A stretch of 64,000 nucleotides of DNA, taken from positions 54,607 through 118,606 of the forward strand of contig CAYNIP010000010.1 in the NCBI GenBank assembly GCA_964397305.1. The letters run 5' to 3'. This document shows, in pieces, positions 63,372 to 64,000 of the stretch. Every line of letters begins with the position of its first letter. Positions within the stretch are counted from its first letter, which is position 1. The translations under genes were made by a program, and so were the position numbers. This stretch comes from JAAUTY01 sp964397305 (GTDB lineage: Bacteria; Cyanobacteriota; Cyanobacteriia; Cyanobacteriales; Spirulinaceae). The notes under the pieces were generated by a model. That model did no database searches. It was given only the letters and a program-made list of their open reading frames with translations, and was not told the DNA's origin.

Positions 63372-63860
63372 CTAGAGACGCAGCGCGAAGGCCTTTCTTA
63401 GTGGGTCTTTGGGGGTGGCTGCCCTGGTTGTAACCCCAGACTCCGTGCGGACAAACGAAAGCGTCAGAATTATCTCCGGCAGGTGGTGAGCATCACCCCT
63501 GAACTCGATATTCAGATCGCGCCCCTGCTCCACAATGGCGCAGAACTGCTTGCCCTCAAACACCCGCTGCCCCCGAGATTGGTCGAGGCAAAGCCGCTCC
63601 AGCAGCAGCACCGCTGTTCCCGCAATCTGCTCCTAGATGGCGGTCAACAGCAATCGTTGTTCTGGGTCGCAGCCGGTTCACGTCAAGCCATTGATGAAGG
63701 GATTCAGTCCTGTCGTGATAGCAGTACCTTCTCTCAAAAATTCTCGCGGCGGCTGATCCACTGGCCCTGGATCGGGCAAAATTTTGATGGGTTCTGTTCA
63801 AACTATCCCGATGAGCACTCGATTAAGGGCACCTCGATTAATTCAAGTTTATTGAGAATC
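63372..63860 (-). pseudogene. Decayed protein-coding remnant
   Basis: On the minus strand one frame from about 63830 to 63372 reads as protein-like sequence interrupted by stops at about 63684 and 63632: pieces ILPDPGPVDQPPREFLREGT, AITTGLNPFINGLT, DPEQRLLLTAI, EQIAGTAVLLLERLCLDQS and RVFEGKQFCAIVEQG. The periodicity looks real, but I recognise no family, and the opposite strand has its own open frame. Treat as tentative. Confidence 0.35.
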
Positions 63861-63875
63861 AACTGGCTTTGTTGA

Positions 63876-64000
63876 GAATAGGAAACGAGTTAATGAGGGT
63901 TTCAGGGACTAAGATTCTTAAGGAAATCTATTTTTCGAGGTTCCCTTAAGATGCAATTCCCTGCTAAGACCCTAGAACACTCATCATCATTCACACCCAT
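63876..64000. other. End of window
   Basis: AT-richer than the rest, no gene seen. AAGATTCTTAAGGAAATC and TTCCCTTAAGATG contain CTTAAG twice; no clear structure. Confidence 0.3.

Overview
The window is chromosomal DNA from a GC-rich cyanobacterium. Phycobilisome rod genes (cpcC, cpcD, cpcE) open it, Psb32 and a ThiD2-ThiE fusion lie inside it, and the octamer GCGATCGC (HIP1) recurs throughout. The species cannot be named from this sequence alone.

Layout. 1-2.0 kb: 3' part of the cpc operon. 2.1-5.6 kb: a PEP-CTERM trypsin-like protease, a STAND (NB-ARC) ATPase and a DUF937 protein. 5.7-13.9 kb: a Wzc-like tyrosine autokinase, a DUF2993 protein, a DUF4127 protein, a tandem-domain class III nucleotide cyclase and a beta-propeller protein. 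14.0-18.5 kb: a minus-strand polar/general amino-acid ABC transporter operon (binding protein, two permeases, ATPase). 18.7-28.2 kb: housekeeping genes (thiS-thiE, fabI, a MetF-type reductase, nth, a site-2 protease) with a DICT-domain histidine kinase and a GHL10-type secreted protein. 28.3-38.2 kb: an OleC-like AMP ligase, a very large hybrid histidine kinase, a sulfotransferase, a GT4 glycosyltransferase and a membrane histidine kinase. 38.2-46 kb: a repeat-rich gap, a Uma2 protein, a PotA-type ATPase, egtD, a J-like/HExxH membrane protein and psb32. 46.2-56.6 kb: a 1075-residue NACHT-pentapeptide protein, a YlqD protein, an HNH nuclease, and an HlyD adaptor followed by a large DUF4347...DUF4114 exoprotein. 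56.8-64 kb: tRNA-Leu(CAG) with a clear promoter and terminator, then an accessory region of MITEs, a dead ISKra4-type element, a COQ4-like gene, a dead IS1 element, two Uma2 genes and gene debris.

The most distinctive non-coding signal is two families of short non-autonomous elements. Family A (about 87-116 bp) has 12-bp ends GGGTGCATCTCA and, at five copies, 8-9 bp flanking direct repeats. Family B (about 250-267 bp) has ends matching the ISKra4-type element in this window. The two families share an internal module despite different ends. The most distinctive proteins are the cyclase, whose two catalytic domains look complementary, the NACHT-pentapeptide protein, the HExxH membrane protein with a J-like N terminus, and the COQ4-like gene between two dead insertion sequences.

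Functional themes: light harvesting (cpc, psb32), uptake of amino acids, cell-surface and secreted proteins (protease, BY-kinase, GT4, sulfotransferase, HlyD with exoprotein), signalling (three histidine kinases and a cyclase), and candidate STAND-type conflict proteins. All family assignments come from reading motifs; no database search was run.
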